From contig NC_091112.1 of NCBI RefSeq assembly GCF_024713975.1, forward strand, positions 472,001-536,000: a stretch of 64,000 nucleotides of DNA. The letters are read 5' to 3'. Position numbers and translations under genes: made by a program. Under the pieces are notes generated by a model that was not told where the DNA came from, did not search any database, and was given only the letters and a program-made list of their open reading frames with translations. The DNA is from Paralichthys olivaceus (Eukaryota > Chordata > Actinopteri > Pleuronectiformes > Paralichthyidae). Positions within the stretch are counted from its first letter, which is position 1; the number at the start of each line of letters is the position of its first letter. Positions 53,891 through 63,869 of the stretch are shown piece after piece.

Positions 53891-54150
53891 TAAAAGTGCA
53901 TTGTGAGGTGACAGTGACCTTTGACCTTAGACCATCAACATCTAATCACATTAATATGTTTGATGCAGATGGAATGAAATAGTTTTGAGCATTCCTGATA
54001 ATTTGAGGTCATGTGACCTTGAGCTTTGTACCTTTGAAAACAAAATCAAATTTCCAGATGAACTTTTTTTTACCAAATTTGAAATAATGACCTCTAAGTG
54101 TTTCTGAGATGTTTCGCTAACGAGAGTGGGACGAACGGACGGAGGCTGAA
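53891..54150 (-). repeat. Dispersed teleost repeat ending just before the qrfp exon
   Basis: GAGGTGACAGTGACCTTTGA, ATCTAATCACATTAA and, at the end, TTTCGCTAACGAGAGTGGGA with ACGAACGGACGG match the family at 20555-20702 in the opposite orientation. It ends about 30 bases before the splice acceptor of the qrfp coding exon. Confidence 0.7.
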
Positions 54151-54179
54151 GTAAAAGAACCTCTTGTGTCTGTTTTCAG

Positions 54180-54695
54180 ATGAGATCTTCTTTCCATCTC
54201 GAGGCCTCTCAGCTCACCCTCCTCTTCCTCACCCTCCTCTGCCCCGTCCCATGGAGGGTGTGGTCGTGCCCCCTCTCCTTCGCCGACACAGTGGACGGAT
54301 CTGATCTGGAGTCTGTGCTGCGGCACCAGGCGGCTCTGGACCAGCTCGTCGCCCCTCGGCCCGTCCATCAAGACCTGCTGGAGCCTGGGCAGGAGGCCGA
54401 GGAGGACGGGTCCTGGGAGGAGGCGCTGCTGAGAGCCCAGAGAGGAGACCTGATGGCCCGGCCACTGCCGCCCTTCCCTGAGGGTCACTCTCTGGAGAGC
54501 TACCGCTACCAAGATGGAGGAGAGGGGGAGGAAGGCGGGAAGAGGAACGAAGCTCTGACCTCCATCATTGGGGGGCTCCAAGCTGTCAACAGGGAGAAGG
54601 GGGGCTTCGGTTTCCGCTTCGGGAGGAAAAGATGGACTGACCAGGGATGGAGGGATGAGGGGAGGGGGGGCTCAGAGGAGGACAAGAGGAACTGA
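54180..54695 (+). CDS. qrfp: QRFP (26RFa) RFamide neuropeptide precursor
   Basis: Secreted precursor of 171 aa in one coding exon. An acceptor (TTTTCAG) ends at 54179, so the start ATG is the first three bases of the exon. Residues 10-30 form a hydrophobic signal region. The peptide is framed by KR at 121-122 and R-K-R at 149-151. The released chain, residues 123-147, ends GGFGFRF, with G148 as the amide donor. GGF-x-FRF-amide is the diagnostic end of QRFP/26RFa; the peptide activates GPR103 and promotes feeding in vertebrates. The predicted chain of 25 residues starts with Asn after KR, not Gln, so no N-terminal pyroglutamate is expected. AATAAA lies at 54818-54823. Human QRFP is on 9q34, in an MHC-paralogous region. 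Confidence 0.9.
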   Translation: MRSSFHLEASQLTLLFLTLLCPVPWRVWSCPLSFADTVDGSDLESVLRHQAALDQLVAPRPVHQDLLEPGQEAEEDGSWEEALLRAQRGDLMARPLPPFPEGHSLESYRYQDGGEGEEGGKRNEALTSIIGGLQAVNREKGGFGFRFGRKRWTDQGWRDEGRGGSEEDKRN

Positions 54696-54817
54696 TGATG
54701 TTTTTTTATGGAAAAGAAAGAGAAGAAAAGGAAAAATACACGAATGAAAAATGTATTAAATGATTCATCACAAGCAAATGTTGCTCATGTGCCTTTAAAA
54801 TGAGGAAGATTTCATTT

Positions 54818-54823
54818 AATAAA
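54818..54823 (+). terminator. qrfp: Poly(A) signal of qrfp
   Basis: AATAAA 123 bases after the stop codon. Confidence 0.5.
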
Positions 54824-54829
54824 CGTGAA

Positions 54830-55376
54830 TCCATCAAATTTAATTTTACATTTGAGAAAAAAGAATAAAATTCAAATCTAAGGAACCGAAGTCAGATAAG
54901 AGTCAAGGAATAAAAAGAACACAGAGATATTTATTCATCGATGAACGAATGTCCAGAAAGAAAACGAGTCTTTGTCAGCATCAAGTGTAAATGTCCGACA
55001 TGTGGTCACATCCAGAGTTTCACTCATAATAAATGTACAGAGATATGAAGTGAAAGTACAACTTTACTTTGTAAATGTGTTGATTTGTCGGCTTGAAGTG
55101 AAAAAAGAGGAAATAAAAAAACTCAGAAGTTCGATTCCTTCACTTCGTTCCGGAAGTACGCATGGTTTTTATTATACTTTATGTTTATTACATTCTATTT
55201 GAATTGTTTTGGAACTGTTTTAATGTGAAGTAACCAGGAAGTGACTCGATGCGCACTTTCCCGAGCCGCCCCTGAACGCACCGCACAGTGGAGTCGCTGG
55301 GCGGAAGAAGAAGCAGAGCGAGAGAGAGAGAAGAAGAGAAGAAGAGAAGAAAAACAAGAAGAAGAAGAAGAACACG
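54830..55376 (+). promoter_or_regulatory. Intergenic region and likely MHC class I promoter
   Basis: The qrfp end and the MHC start are only about 680 bases apart. The last 150 bases become CpG-rich (GCGCACTTTCCCGAGCCGCC) and then purine-rich up to the start. GAAGTGAAAAAAGAGGAA at about 55094 resembles an interferon-response motif but is not a perfect core. A classical S-X-Y module was not recognised. Confidence 0.35.
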
Positions 55377-58300
55377 ATGAAGAACACGATGAAGAACAAG
55401 GTGGACACTTGTCCTGTCTTCTTGTTCGTGTCTGTCCTCGGTCTCCTCTCGATGTTCCCGGTCCTCAGCGCGGGTAAGTGTTCTGCCGTAAAGTGAAAGT
55501 AAAACTCAAGTTGTGACGCAGTGAAAAATCCTCGGTCTGAAGTTTGATTCTGTGAAATGGACAAACGTGTGTCCATCAATTACACGAGAGACACGTCGAG
55601 GGACAGACAGGAGGTGGTCCGTGACCGTGTCCGTCGAGAAAGAGGCAGCAGGAGTGTGACGGGGTGTCTCCGTGTGTCTCCCTGTGTCTCGGGGTGTCTC
55701 CGTGTGTCTCCGTGTGTCTCCATGTGTCTCGGGGTGTCTCCGTGTGTCTCGGTGTGTCTCCGTGTGTCTCCCTGTGTCTCGGTGTGTCTCCCTGTGTCTC
55801 CCTGTGTCTCCATGTGTCTCGGGGTGTCTCCGTGTGTCTCGGTGTGTCTCCGTGTGTCTCCCTGTGTCTCGGTGTGTCTCCCTGTGTCTCGGTGGACAGA
55901 CCATGTGTCCTCTCATTAACCTGTCTGTCCCCTGTGATCTCCAGAGAGACATTCCCTCACCTACATCTACACGGCCTTCAGCAAACCCGTGCAGAGTCCT
56001 GGCCTCCACGAGTTCACCGCCATGGGGATGGTGGACCAGAAGATGATCGACTACTTTGACTCGGACCTGAACTTGAAGGTCCCCAAGGAGCCGTGGATGG
56101 AGCAGAACATGGGCAAGGACTACTGGAAGATGGGGACCGAGTCCCGGCAGAGCAAGCAGAAGTGGTTCAATGTGAACATCGACATCCTGATGAAGCGACT
56201 GCGACAGAATGACACAGGTCAGTTCTGTGGTCAGTTCTGTGGTCAGTCATCAGATGTTTTTAATCTCTCCTCCGTCAGACAGTTGAAGAGGGAAGCTGAT
56301 CTGAGAGCAGTTATTAACAACCTGAGTTTATCTCCAATGTTCAGCAGTAAACTCTAAAACATGAACTCTGAACAGTTTATAACAGGAAGCAGAGGATCAT
56401 GGGTAATATCCAGTGCAGCACATTGATAAACTCTTATCTCTGTCACAGACCAACAGAGTGATTCACCTGGTGTGGCTGCAGGGGGCGCTGTTGCTCAGTG
56501 ACAGTTACAATGTTGATGTCAAACTCTTTAGCAGAATTGACAGAAGCTGTTTTCATGAGATAAAAGAATCGGACCCACGTCTCTGGTTTCGTGTTCATCT
56601 AATTCTTTGTATTCAGTCGTGTTGTGTCTCCGTCCTCCCCGTCAGACACCCACGTCCTTCAGTGGCTGCACGGCTGCGAGAGCATCACGGTCGACGGCAG
56701 CATGAAGTTCTATCGTGGCGTGGACACGTACAGCTATGATGGGAATGACTTCCTGCACTTTGACGATGGCCACGGAGTCTGGGTCTCCTCGGGTGCCGCG
56801 GCAGATGACACCAAGCGGAAGTGGGACGGGGTGCAGACCCTGAAAGACTACACCAAAGGCTACCTGGAGAACGAGTGTCTGAAGTGGCTGGAAAAGTTCG
56901 TGACTTACAGACAGAAGCAGCTTCAAGCAGCTCGTGAGAGAGATTTCTGTATAATTCAGTTCTTTGTGTATAGGTGTGTGTGTGTGTGTGTGTTATAATG
57001 TTTATAGTCTTTTCTTTTTCTTTATTTCTATAAAAAGCCACTGTTGTTTCCTGTATGTTCAAATGTTTCTCTGAGTGTGTGTTGCAGTGAATGAGATTGT
57101 TTATTCTTTATTTCTTTTTGCTCAGTATGGAATACATGGAGCCCTATGATGTTTTATCAAAGGAAACTAATGCCTTCATTTTAATTGTCCAAACCCACCC
57201 GAGCCTGAGAGACATGAACTCACCACACATTGTCTCTTCCCAGCGTCACCTTCCATGTTCATGTTTGCAAAGAAGTCCCATACTGAGACCAGCGTGATTC
57301 TGACGTGCCTGGCCACCGGGTTCCTCCAGAGACAGGTCGAGCTGGAGATGAGAAGGGACGGTCGTCTTCTGACGGCACAGGACGGAGTGAGGACCTCAAA
57401 TGTTCGACCAAACGATGACAACACCTACCAGATAAGGAACAGTGTGGAGATTTTGAAGACGGACATGTCTTTGTTCACCTGTGAGGTCCTTCACAGAGAA
57501 TCCAGCTTAAGTGTTGCGACTACTTGGGGTAAGAAACTTTTTCTCTTGCAGTAGAATAGTGTTTTTGTTGAGGTGAGAGTAATCGAGTTGAACCTAACAA
57601 ATAGAAATGATGATGTTGAGTATAACGTGAATGTTTTCTGTGTTTTAGATCGCAAACTTCCTAATGCTGCGTCTGGACTCACTTATGTTGGTGTTGGTGT
57701 TGGACTGGTCGTACTGGTCGTACTTGGCGTAGCAGCCGCTTTGATTGTCTTACATAAAAAAGGCAGACTGTGTAAGTACAATATACACTCAGTGGGCATT
57801 TTATTAGGTACAGACAACCCTGTAAGAAATACTCTGTTTGTAATGTCGACTGAAGACAAGACAGTACTGAGACGTGCAGAACTCAGCCTGTTGGAGACAA
57901 GTCAACCGTCCTGATCATGTTCATATATTTAGTTTCTTTCGCTCCAACATTTCCACGACATATTAAATTTGAAGAAGAAGCTGGGCTGCAAGTCAAAGCT
58001 TTTAATTTACTGATGGTGCGAGTGTCACTCATTACGCTTCTGCTCTGCTACATCCAAACTTCTGCTTCTGTGGTGTCTTTAACCTTTGAAATACAAAAAC
58101 TCAAATCGCTCTGAGCTTCAGACGCTTCGTGAAAACAAACCTCTGCTGAGTTCAGTTGTTGATTCATGTGTTGATGTTTATTCACAGGTGTCAGGAACGA
58201 AAGAACCATTGAAACCACAGGTAACAAAAGACTTTTTGAACCATCTGTAGTTGAAGTGAAATGGAGCATTGGTTGTGTTTACACGTGTCCTCATCTGGAT

Positions 58301-59904
58301 GTGAACCGGTTCCTCCTGTTCGGCTGCGTGTTGACGTCGCTGTGTGACAGGTCCATTACTCCTCTGGTATGGAGGAGGAGCACAAGAGCCACGGAAATAA
58401 TACAAAACTATTTAGTTAATTCATAACTAACTTTAAAATGGGCGTTAATCATTTTGTCACAAATTGATTTATCAATCTATAAACTGAAACACTAGTAACT
58501 CATGGTTTGTTATTGGAAAAGTAAAAGTTAAAAATGATCCTTCCAGAAACAATAGAAACTAAAAATGTACAACTACACTCATGAATTCATGAATAACTGA
58601 CTTTAAAAGATCGTTTAATGAGAAATAAAAGTTTAGATATATTTATATATATTAAGGCTGAGTTCTAAAATCACTTTGATTCTGATTCACAAGGTTTCGA
58701 TTGAACGTGAAATGATTATCGTGTTTTATTCCATCTATCAGGAGTCTGAGGTCGTTTTCAGCTGCTATTACATAAGAAAAGTTCAACTTCTGTGTCACAA
58801 TGACTCGTTTCATTCACAGGTAACTCACAGCCGATTCCGAATGGCAGCATCCCACAGGCAGCTGAAGTCCCACTCCTCAACACACAGAACGGAGGTAAAC
58901 ATACAGAGGGTGAAAGTTTAATACTAAATCAGGCTGATTATTGAGGATTCTCTTGATCAAAAACTGTTCATTAAATATAGGAAATAATAGTTTAGATATA
59001 TTTATATATATTATGGCTGAGTTCTAAAATCACTTTGATTCTGATTCACAGGGTTTCGATTGAACGTGAAATGATTGTCGTGTTAGTTTTATTTCCTCTA
59101 TCAGGAGTCCGAGGTCGTTTTCAGCTGCTCCATCATTGACGCTCAGAAATAAGTCGCCCGGCAGCAGAGAGTTATTTGTGCCACGACTGTTCCTTCTCAA
59201 CGCCGAGCTTCACAGAGACATTGGAATAATTCAACTTCTGTGTCACAATGACTCGTTTCATTCACAGGTAACTCACAACCGATTCCGAATGGCAGCATCC
59301 CACAGGCAGCTGAAGTCCCACTCCTCAACACAGAGAACGGAGGTAAACATACAGAGGGTGAAAGTTTAATACTAAATCAGGCTGATTATTGAGGATTCTC
59401 TTGATCAAAAACTGTTCATCAAAGCATTTATCTAAAGTCCTAAATACATTTTCTCTTGTGCACAGAGAACAGCTCTCAGGGCGGAGGATCAGACTCTGGT
59501 GTCTCTACTGATTCTCGTAAGACTCTTTGTTTTGTTCATGTGTTCAAAATGTATTTTTATTATTAAGTGTGGATACGACGCACAAAACTAAAGATAATGC
59601 ATTTTAAAGCGGAATGTTTCCACGTGGACGTATGTGAAAGTTAAAATCTACTTTGTTTATCAGGACTTTGTTGTTTCCTCAGTAAAAAGGAAAAACACTG
59701 AAAACTAAACTCTTCAAACTGAGAAAACTTCAAATACACAAAAGACAAATAGCAAATCTGTTTTGTCAGTATTTGAATCGAGTGAAGAGGTGACATGTCT
59801 GTTTATCGTCTGCAGACGGTGCCAAGCAATCCAAGGAACCGTCCCCCAGCGAACAACGGAGAGATGGAGGGGGGGGGGGGCGTCTCAAGCGTTTGATAAA
59901 CTGA
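55377..59904 (+). CDS. MHC class I heavy chain, Z-lineage-like
   Basis: Membrane antigen-presenting chain, 462 aa, ten coding exons: 55377-55473, 55945-56217, 56646-56933, 57244-57528, 57649-57771, 58188-58220, 58820-58894, 59268-59342, 59466-59516, 59816-59904, all phase 1. They encode a signal peptide, alpha-1 ([14 protein letters not shown]), alpha-2, alpha-3 with the Ig cysteines ([13 protein letters not shown]), a membrane helix ([21 protein letters not shown]) and a long tail. Peptide-terminus anchors are largely conserved: Tyr7, Tyr59, Thr143, Lys146, Trp147 and Tyr159 equivalents, Arg at position 84 as usual in fish, and Phe instead of Tyr at 171. The disulphide cysteines of alpha-2 (HGC, NEC) are present. 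The alpha-1/alpha-2 sequence resembles teleost Z-lineage chains rather than classical U, from memory of the family; lineage needs a tree. The tail contains two near-identical 25-residue exons and ends in a glycine run. Confidence 0.88.
55663..55895. repeat. 10-bp minisatellite in MHC class I intron 1
   Basis: About 23 copies of GTGTCTC(C/G)(G/C/A)(T/G), forming a higher order of 20-40 bases. The CVSVCLRVS-type reading frames here are repeat products. Confidence 0.95.
56290..56512 (+). repeat. Dispersed repeat in MHC class I intron 2
   Basis: Matches the copy at 49505-49712 in the LIM-homeobox intron, in the same orientation and block order. Confidence 0.7.
57783..57925. repeat. Dispersed repeat in MHC class I intron 5
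   Basis: ATACACTCAGTGGGCATTTT and ATTAGGTACA form a familiar end of a widespread vertebrate interspersed repeat (TTTATTAGGTACA type). The following sequence CTGAGACGTGCAGAACTCAG continues the unit. Confidence 0.5.
58625..59422 (+). repeat. Tandem duplication containing an MHC tail exon
   Basis: Copy A (about 58625-58975) and copy B (about 58986-59422) share long identical blocks: TTTAGATATATTTATATATA, GAGTTCTAAAATCACTTTGA, the whole 75-base exon and GAGGATTCTCTTGATCAAAA. Copy B carries about 87 extra bases upstream of its exon. The two exons differ at two bases (CAGCCG/CAACCG and ACACAG/ACAGAG), giving one amino-acid change. Confidence 0.93.
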
Positions 59905-61160
59905 GTAAAACGAAGGCAGTGAAAACTGCCGAGATTAAATAGGTTAACTATTATAATATAATGTGATTTAACTACATAACGTTAAACATAATAATAATAA
60001 TAATAATACATTTCATTCATCAGATCACTTTTTAATAGATAAGTGTTTTCACCAAGAGAAGAAAATAGTAAAAATGAAAATCTGAAAACCTCCCGGTCGG
60101 AACATGAGTGAAAATCTCATACATTGATAAAAACAAGTCGAGGTATTATATTAATTAATAAAATTAAATAAGGAGAAAAATACTCACACTGATTATCCAA
60201 TATAATATAAGAACATTATGTTTTATTCTTATTATGATATTATCGAGATTGATCAAAAAAAATCTATAGAAGAAGATTGAATATGAACTCATTCATTATG
60301 AAATTAAATATAAACTATAAAAAAATCAAAGGTGATAAAAGTATAATCTGATAACAGATTTTTACCATTTGTGCTGAGTGAAGCAGGAGAGAAAAGAATC
60401 TGTCGTCTGTCGGGAATTGAACTAATAAGACGTGCGATTTGTTTTTACACCTAAATTTTTACTAGAACTATTGAGAAGTTAAGAATCGTAAAGATGTGAA
60501 ATCAGATCATTGAATAACAGAAAAATATGTGAACAGGAACATTTGCACTTTAACTCAATTTTATCTGCACATCAGATTAAATATTATGTTTGATTCCTGT
60601 GGATTATGTAACTTGTGCTAAACAAAGTTTTAGTCGCAATTAAAAAGAATGAAATGTTCTTTTATTTGGTTCCAATTGGATGATGAGATCATTCAGAACA
60701 GACCGTGTCAGTTATCTTCTATTTTTATAAATCATCAGGTATAAACAGGAGTCTGTATAAAGTTAAACACATCCAGCACTTCCTGTCAGACTACTCGGTT
60801 GTAATTAAATGAACTAGAATCTGTTTTTGTTTCTCTTGAGTCTATTTAGAGGATCTTTGGTTTTTAAATGCTGTGCTTACTGGTGTTCATGATTTCATTG
60901 TAGTTATAGAACATCATTTTTCTTGCTGGTGCGTAGTTCGACTCTTATTTGGTTTCCAATCAGTTTTTTATGAAGTACTAGAAACCATCTTGTGTTTATT
61001 AATTCATTTTACTTATTCATTTCAAATATGTTTTAATCCAACCAAGAGAATATCATAAATGTCTTCATCTGCTTTATGTGTGAAATGAAAACTTTTAGTT
61101 ACTCAGTGATAATGTGCAAATGACGAGACAAATATTTGTATTTTCTTTTTTAAAAATGAC
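59905..61160. other. AT-rich region after the MHC gene
   Basis: Probable 3' UTR and intergenic sequence. An ATAATAATA run lies at 59988-60008. I see no gene or clear repeat family here. Confidence 0.55.
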
Positions 61161-61162
61161 TT

Positions 61163-61566
61163 TAAAGGTTCAGTGTGTAGAATTTAGTGACATCTAGTGG
61201 TGAAGTGTCATGTTGCAGCTGAAGTATTTCAATACTTTATGGTTAAATATAAAGTATTGAAATATAAAAGGCCCATTCTGGAGTAAAGAAAACAACAGTT
61301 TGTACAATTTAGATAAAACACTTTCATCATTTCATGAATTAGACTAATGTAAAAAAAACATGGCGGCCTCCGTAGAGAGGGTCCCCTCCATGTAAATATA
61401 AAGTATTTACATATAAAGTATTTAAATATAAAGTATTTAAATATAAAGAGCCTTTTCTGGGGTAAAGAAAACTACAATTCAAACAATTCCGATGAAACGA
61501 ACCAGTGACACATGACGAGGATTGTTCATCATTAGATTTCTGAATGTGACTCACTGCACCTTTAAG
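61163..61566 (-). mobile_element. TTAA-ended dispersed element, copy 3 (inverted)
   Basis: Begins TTTAAAGGTTCAGTGTGTAG and ends GACTCACTGCACCTTTAA, the reverse complement of copies 1 and 2. It contains CATGGCGGCCTCCGTAGAGA and a double set of ATATAAAGTATT repeats. Confidence 0.78.
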
Positions 61567-61899
61567 TCTCAGTGAATCTCTGACCCACGCTCGAGTTGTT
61601 GACGTTGAATTCAGACTCAGTTTCTCAAGTTGTATCTTTGTGATTGTGTCTCTGTTCAAATCTGATAATTAAAGTGTGTCGTGTGATTGAATCATTTCTG
61701 AATTGTGTGTTTGTTCTTGTGAAATCTACGCGTCGAGTACTATAACGTTTTTAAAGATAGAACTACTTCTTATTTATAATGTACCTATATTTAAATACAA
61801 ATACTACTGCTACCACTGTATTCATCTTTTTCTATTTTTTACCTCATCATTTTTATGATTATACAAAAACCAATGACTCAGTAATGAATACACACTTAA

Positions 61900-62770
61900 G
61901 TCTCCATGTACTTCACTGTATTTAAATGTCTCTGTACACAGTGTACTGTAATGTGTTTGTACACAGTGTTGAGTACTTCACTGAAACAGTACATATCAGT
62001 AAGAGACTGTACACAGTGTACACGTTCTTTACTGTGTTTGTACACAGTATACATGTTCTTTACTGTCTCAGTACACAGTGTACATGTACTTTACTGTGTT
62101 TGTACACAGTATACATGTTCTTTACTGTCTCAGTACACAGTGTACACGTTCTTTACTGTGTTTGTACACAGTGTACATGTTCTTTACTGTCTCAGTACAC
62201 AGTGTACACGTTCTTTACTGTCTCAGTACAGTGTACATGTACTTTACTGTGTTTGTACACAGTGTACATGTACTTTACTGTCTCAGTACACAGTGTACAT
62301 GTACTTTACTGTGTTTGTACACAGTGTACATGTACTTTACTGTCTCAGTACACAGTGTACATGTACTTTACTGTGTTTGTACACAGTATACATGTTCTTT
62401 ACTGTCTCAGTACACAGTGTACATGTACTTTACTGTGTTTGTACACAGTGTACATGTTCTTTACTGTCTCAGTACACAGTGTACACGTTCTTTACTGTCT
62501 CAGTACAGTGTACATGTACTTTACTGTGTTTGTACACAGTGTACATGTACTTTACTGTCTCAGTACACAGTGTACATGTACTTTACTGTCTCAGTACACA
62601 GTGTACATGTACTTTACTGTCTCAGTACAGTGTACATGTACTTTACTGTGTTTGTACACAGTTTACATGTACTTTACTGTGTCAGTACACAGTGTACATG
62701 TACTTTACTGTCTCAGTACAGTGTACATGTACTTTACTGTCTAAGTACACAGTGTACATGTACTCCGGGA
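61900..62770. repeat. Palindrome-rich 30-bp minisatellite
   Basis: About 27 copies of a unit of roughly 30 bases, alternating TTTGTACACAGTGTACATG and CTCAGTACACAGTGTACATG followed by TACTTTACTGTG or TTCTTTACTGTC. GTACACAGTGTAC and GTACATGTAC are near-perfect palindromes. All three plus-strand frames are open for 240-300 codons because the unit lacks stops. These frames are not proteins. Confidence 0.96.
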
Positions 62771-62803
62771 CAGTACACAACACACACTCTCGTCGTCTGT
62801 CTA

Positions 62804-62880
62804 TGACGTAATGACGCACATGAACCTTCTGCTGTGACGCTGACGTCAGAAATTTTTTTTTACGTGTCAAGCTGACGTCA
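62804..62880. promoter_or_regulatory. Cluster of CRE motifs
   Basis: Two perfect palindromic CREs, TGACGTCA at 62841-62848 and 62873-62880, and a half-perfect TGACGTAA at 62804-62811, within 77 bases. TACGTG lies at 62861. The sites lie directly beside the minisatellite. No start codon with a gene follows inside the window, so the target is unknown. Confidence 0.6.
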
Positions 62881-63290
62881 GTACAGGAACTAATATTTCC
62901 GCTTTACAGGGATACCTTCAAAATAAACGCATGGGAATAGTAGAGCACATAAACCATGTTGATGGATAATTTAAAAAAAAGGTTTCATTTAGAAAAGTCT
63001 GAGTTCAAACTGGTAAAAATAAATCAATCAAAATCAATTTCAATAAAGAGTCAAAGGGAAAAACAATCAACAGAGATCGTAAACAAGTCAGAACATGTTT
63101 GAGACTGAGATAAATAAATAAACTGAGTCACTGGCATTAAATCACAATATGAACATTTTAATATCACATGCAAATAAAAATAAACATTTCATGATAAGTT
63201 CAGAATGAAAATATCAAAGAGATCATTTTCTTTAGATTGAGGTTTTATTTTGTACATAATTGTGAATAAGAACAGAAAATATTATTTTTA
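62881..63290. other. AT-rich sequence, no gene seen
   Basis: Only short frames and A/T-rich runs. Nothing assignable. Confidence 0.5.
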
Positions 63291-63780
63291 GTTATTATTA
63301 TTATTATTATTATTACTAGTATTTACATGATCTTTATTTATTTAGTTATTATTATTATTACTATTGACATGATCTTTATTTATTGTTATTATTATTATAA
63401 CTAGTATTGACATGATCTTTATTTATTATTATTATTATAACTAGTATTGACATGATCTTTATTTATTGTTATTATTATTATTATAACTAGTATTGACATG
63501 ATCTTTATTTATTGTTATTATTATTATAACTAGTATTGACATGATCTTTATTTATTGTTATTATTATTATAACTAGTATTGACATGATCTTTATTTATTG
63601 TTATTATTATTATTATAACTAGTATTGACATGATCTTTATTTATTGTTATTATTATTATTATAACTAGTATTGACATGATCTTTATTTATTGTTATTATT
63701 ATTATAACTAGTATTGACATGATCTTTATTTATTGTTATTATTATTATTATAACTAGTATTGACATGATCTTTATTTATT
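63290..63780. repeat. AT-rich minisatellite (TAACTAGTATTGACATGATC units)
   Basis: About 11 copies of a unit of 39-45 bases containing TAACTAGTATTGACATGATC, TTTATTTATTG and a variable TTATTATTA run. Length differences come from the number of TTA triplets. Confidence 0.95.
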
Positions 63781-63869
63781 TGTGTTGTTTTCATTATTCT
63801 TCTGTACTTTTTCTTTTCTTCTCATATTCAAGCTGTTTGTGTTCTTTAGTTGGGGCTTTTATTTTGAAG

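Noticed and set aside
55557-56059. Cys/Val/Ser-rich plus frames and Thr/His/Arg-rich minus frames
   Set aside because: Products of the 10-base GTGTCTC minisatellite in MHC intron 1. The real exon begins at 55945 in another frame context.
61906-62811. Three overlapping plus-strand frames of 240-300 codons
   Set aside because: All three frames are open because the tandem unit has no stop. The translated product is a short Cys/Tyr/Val repeat with no domain.
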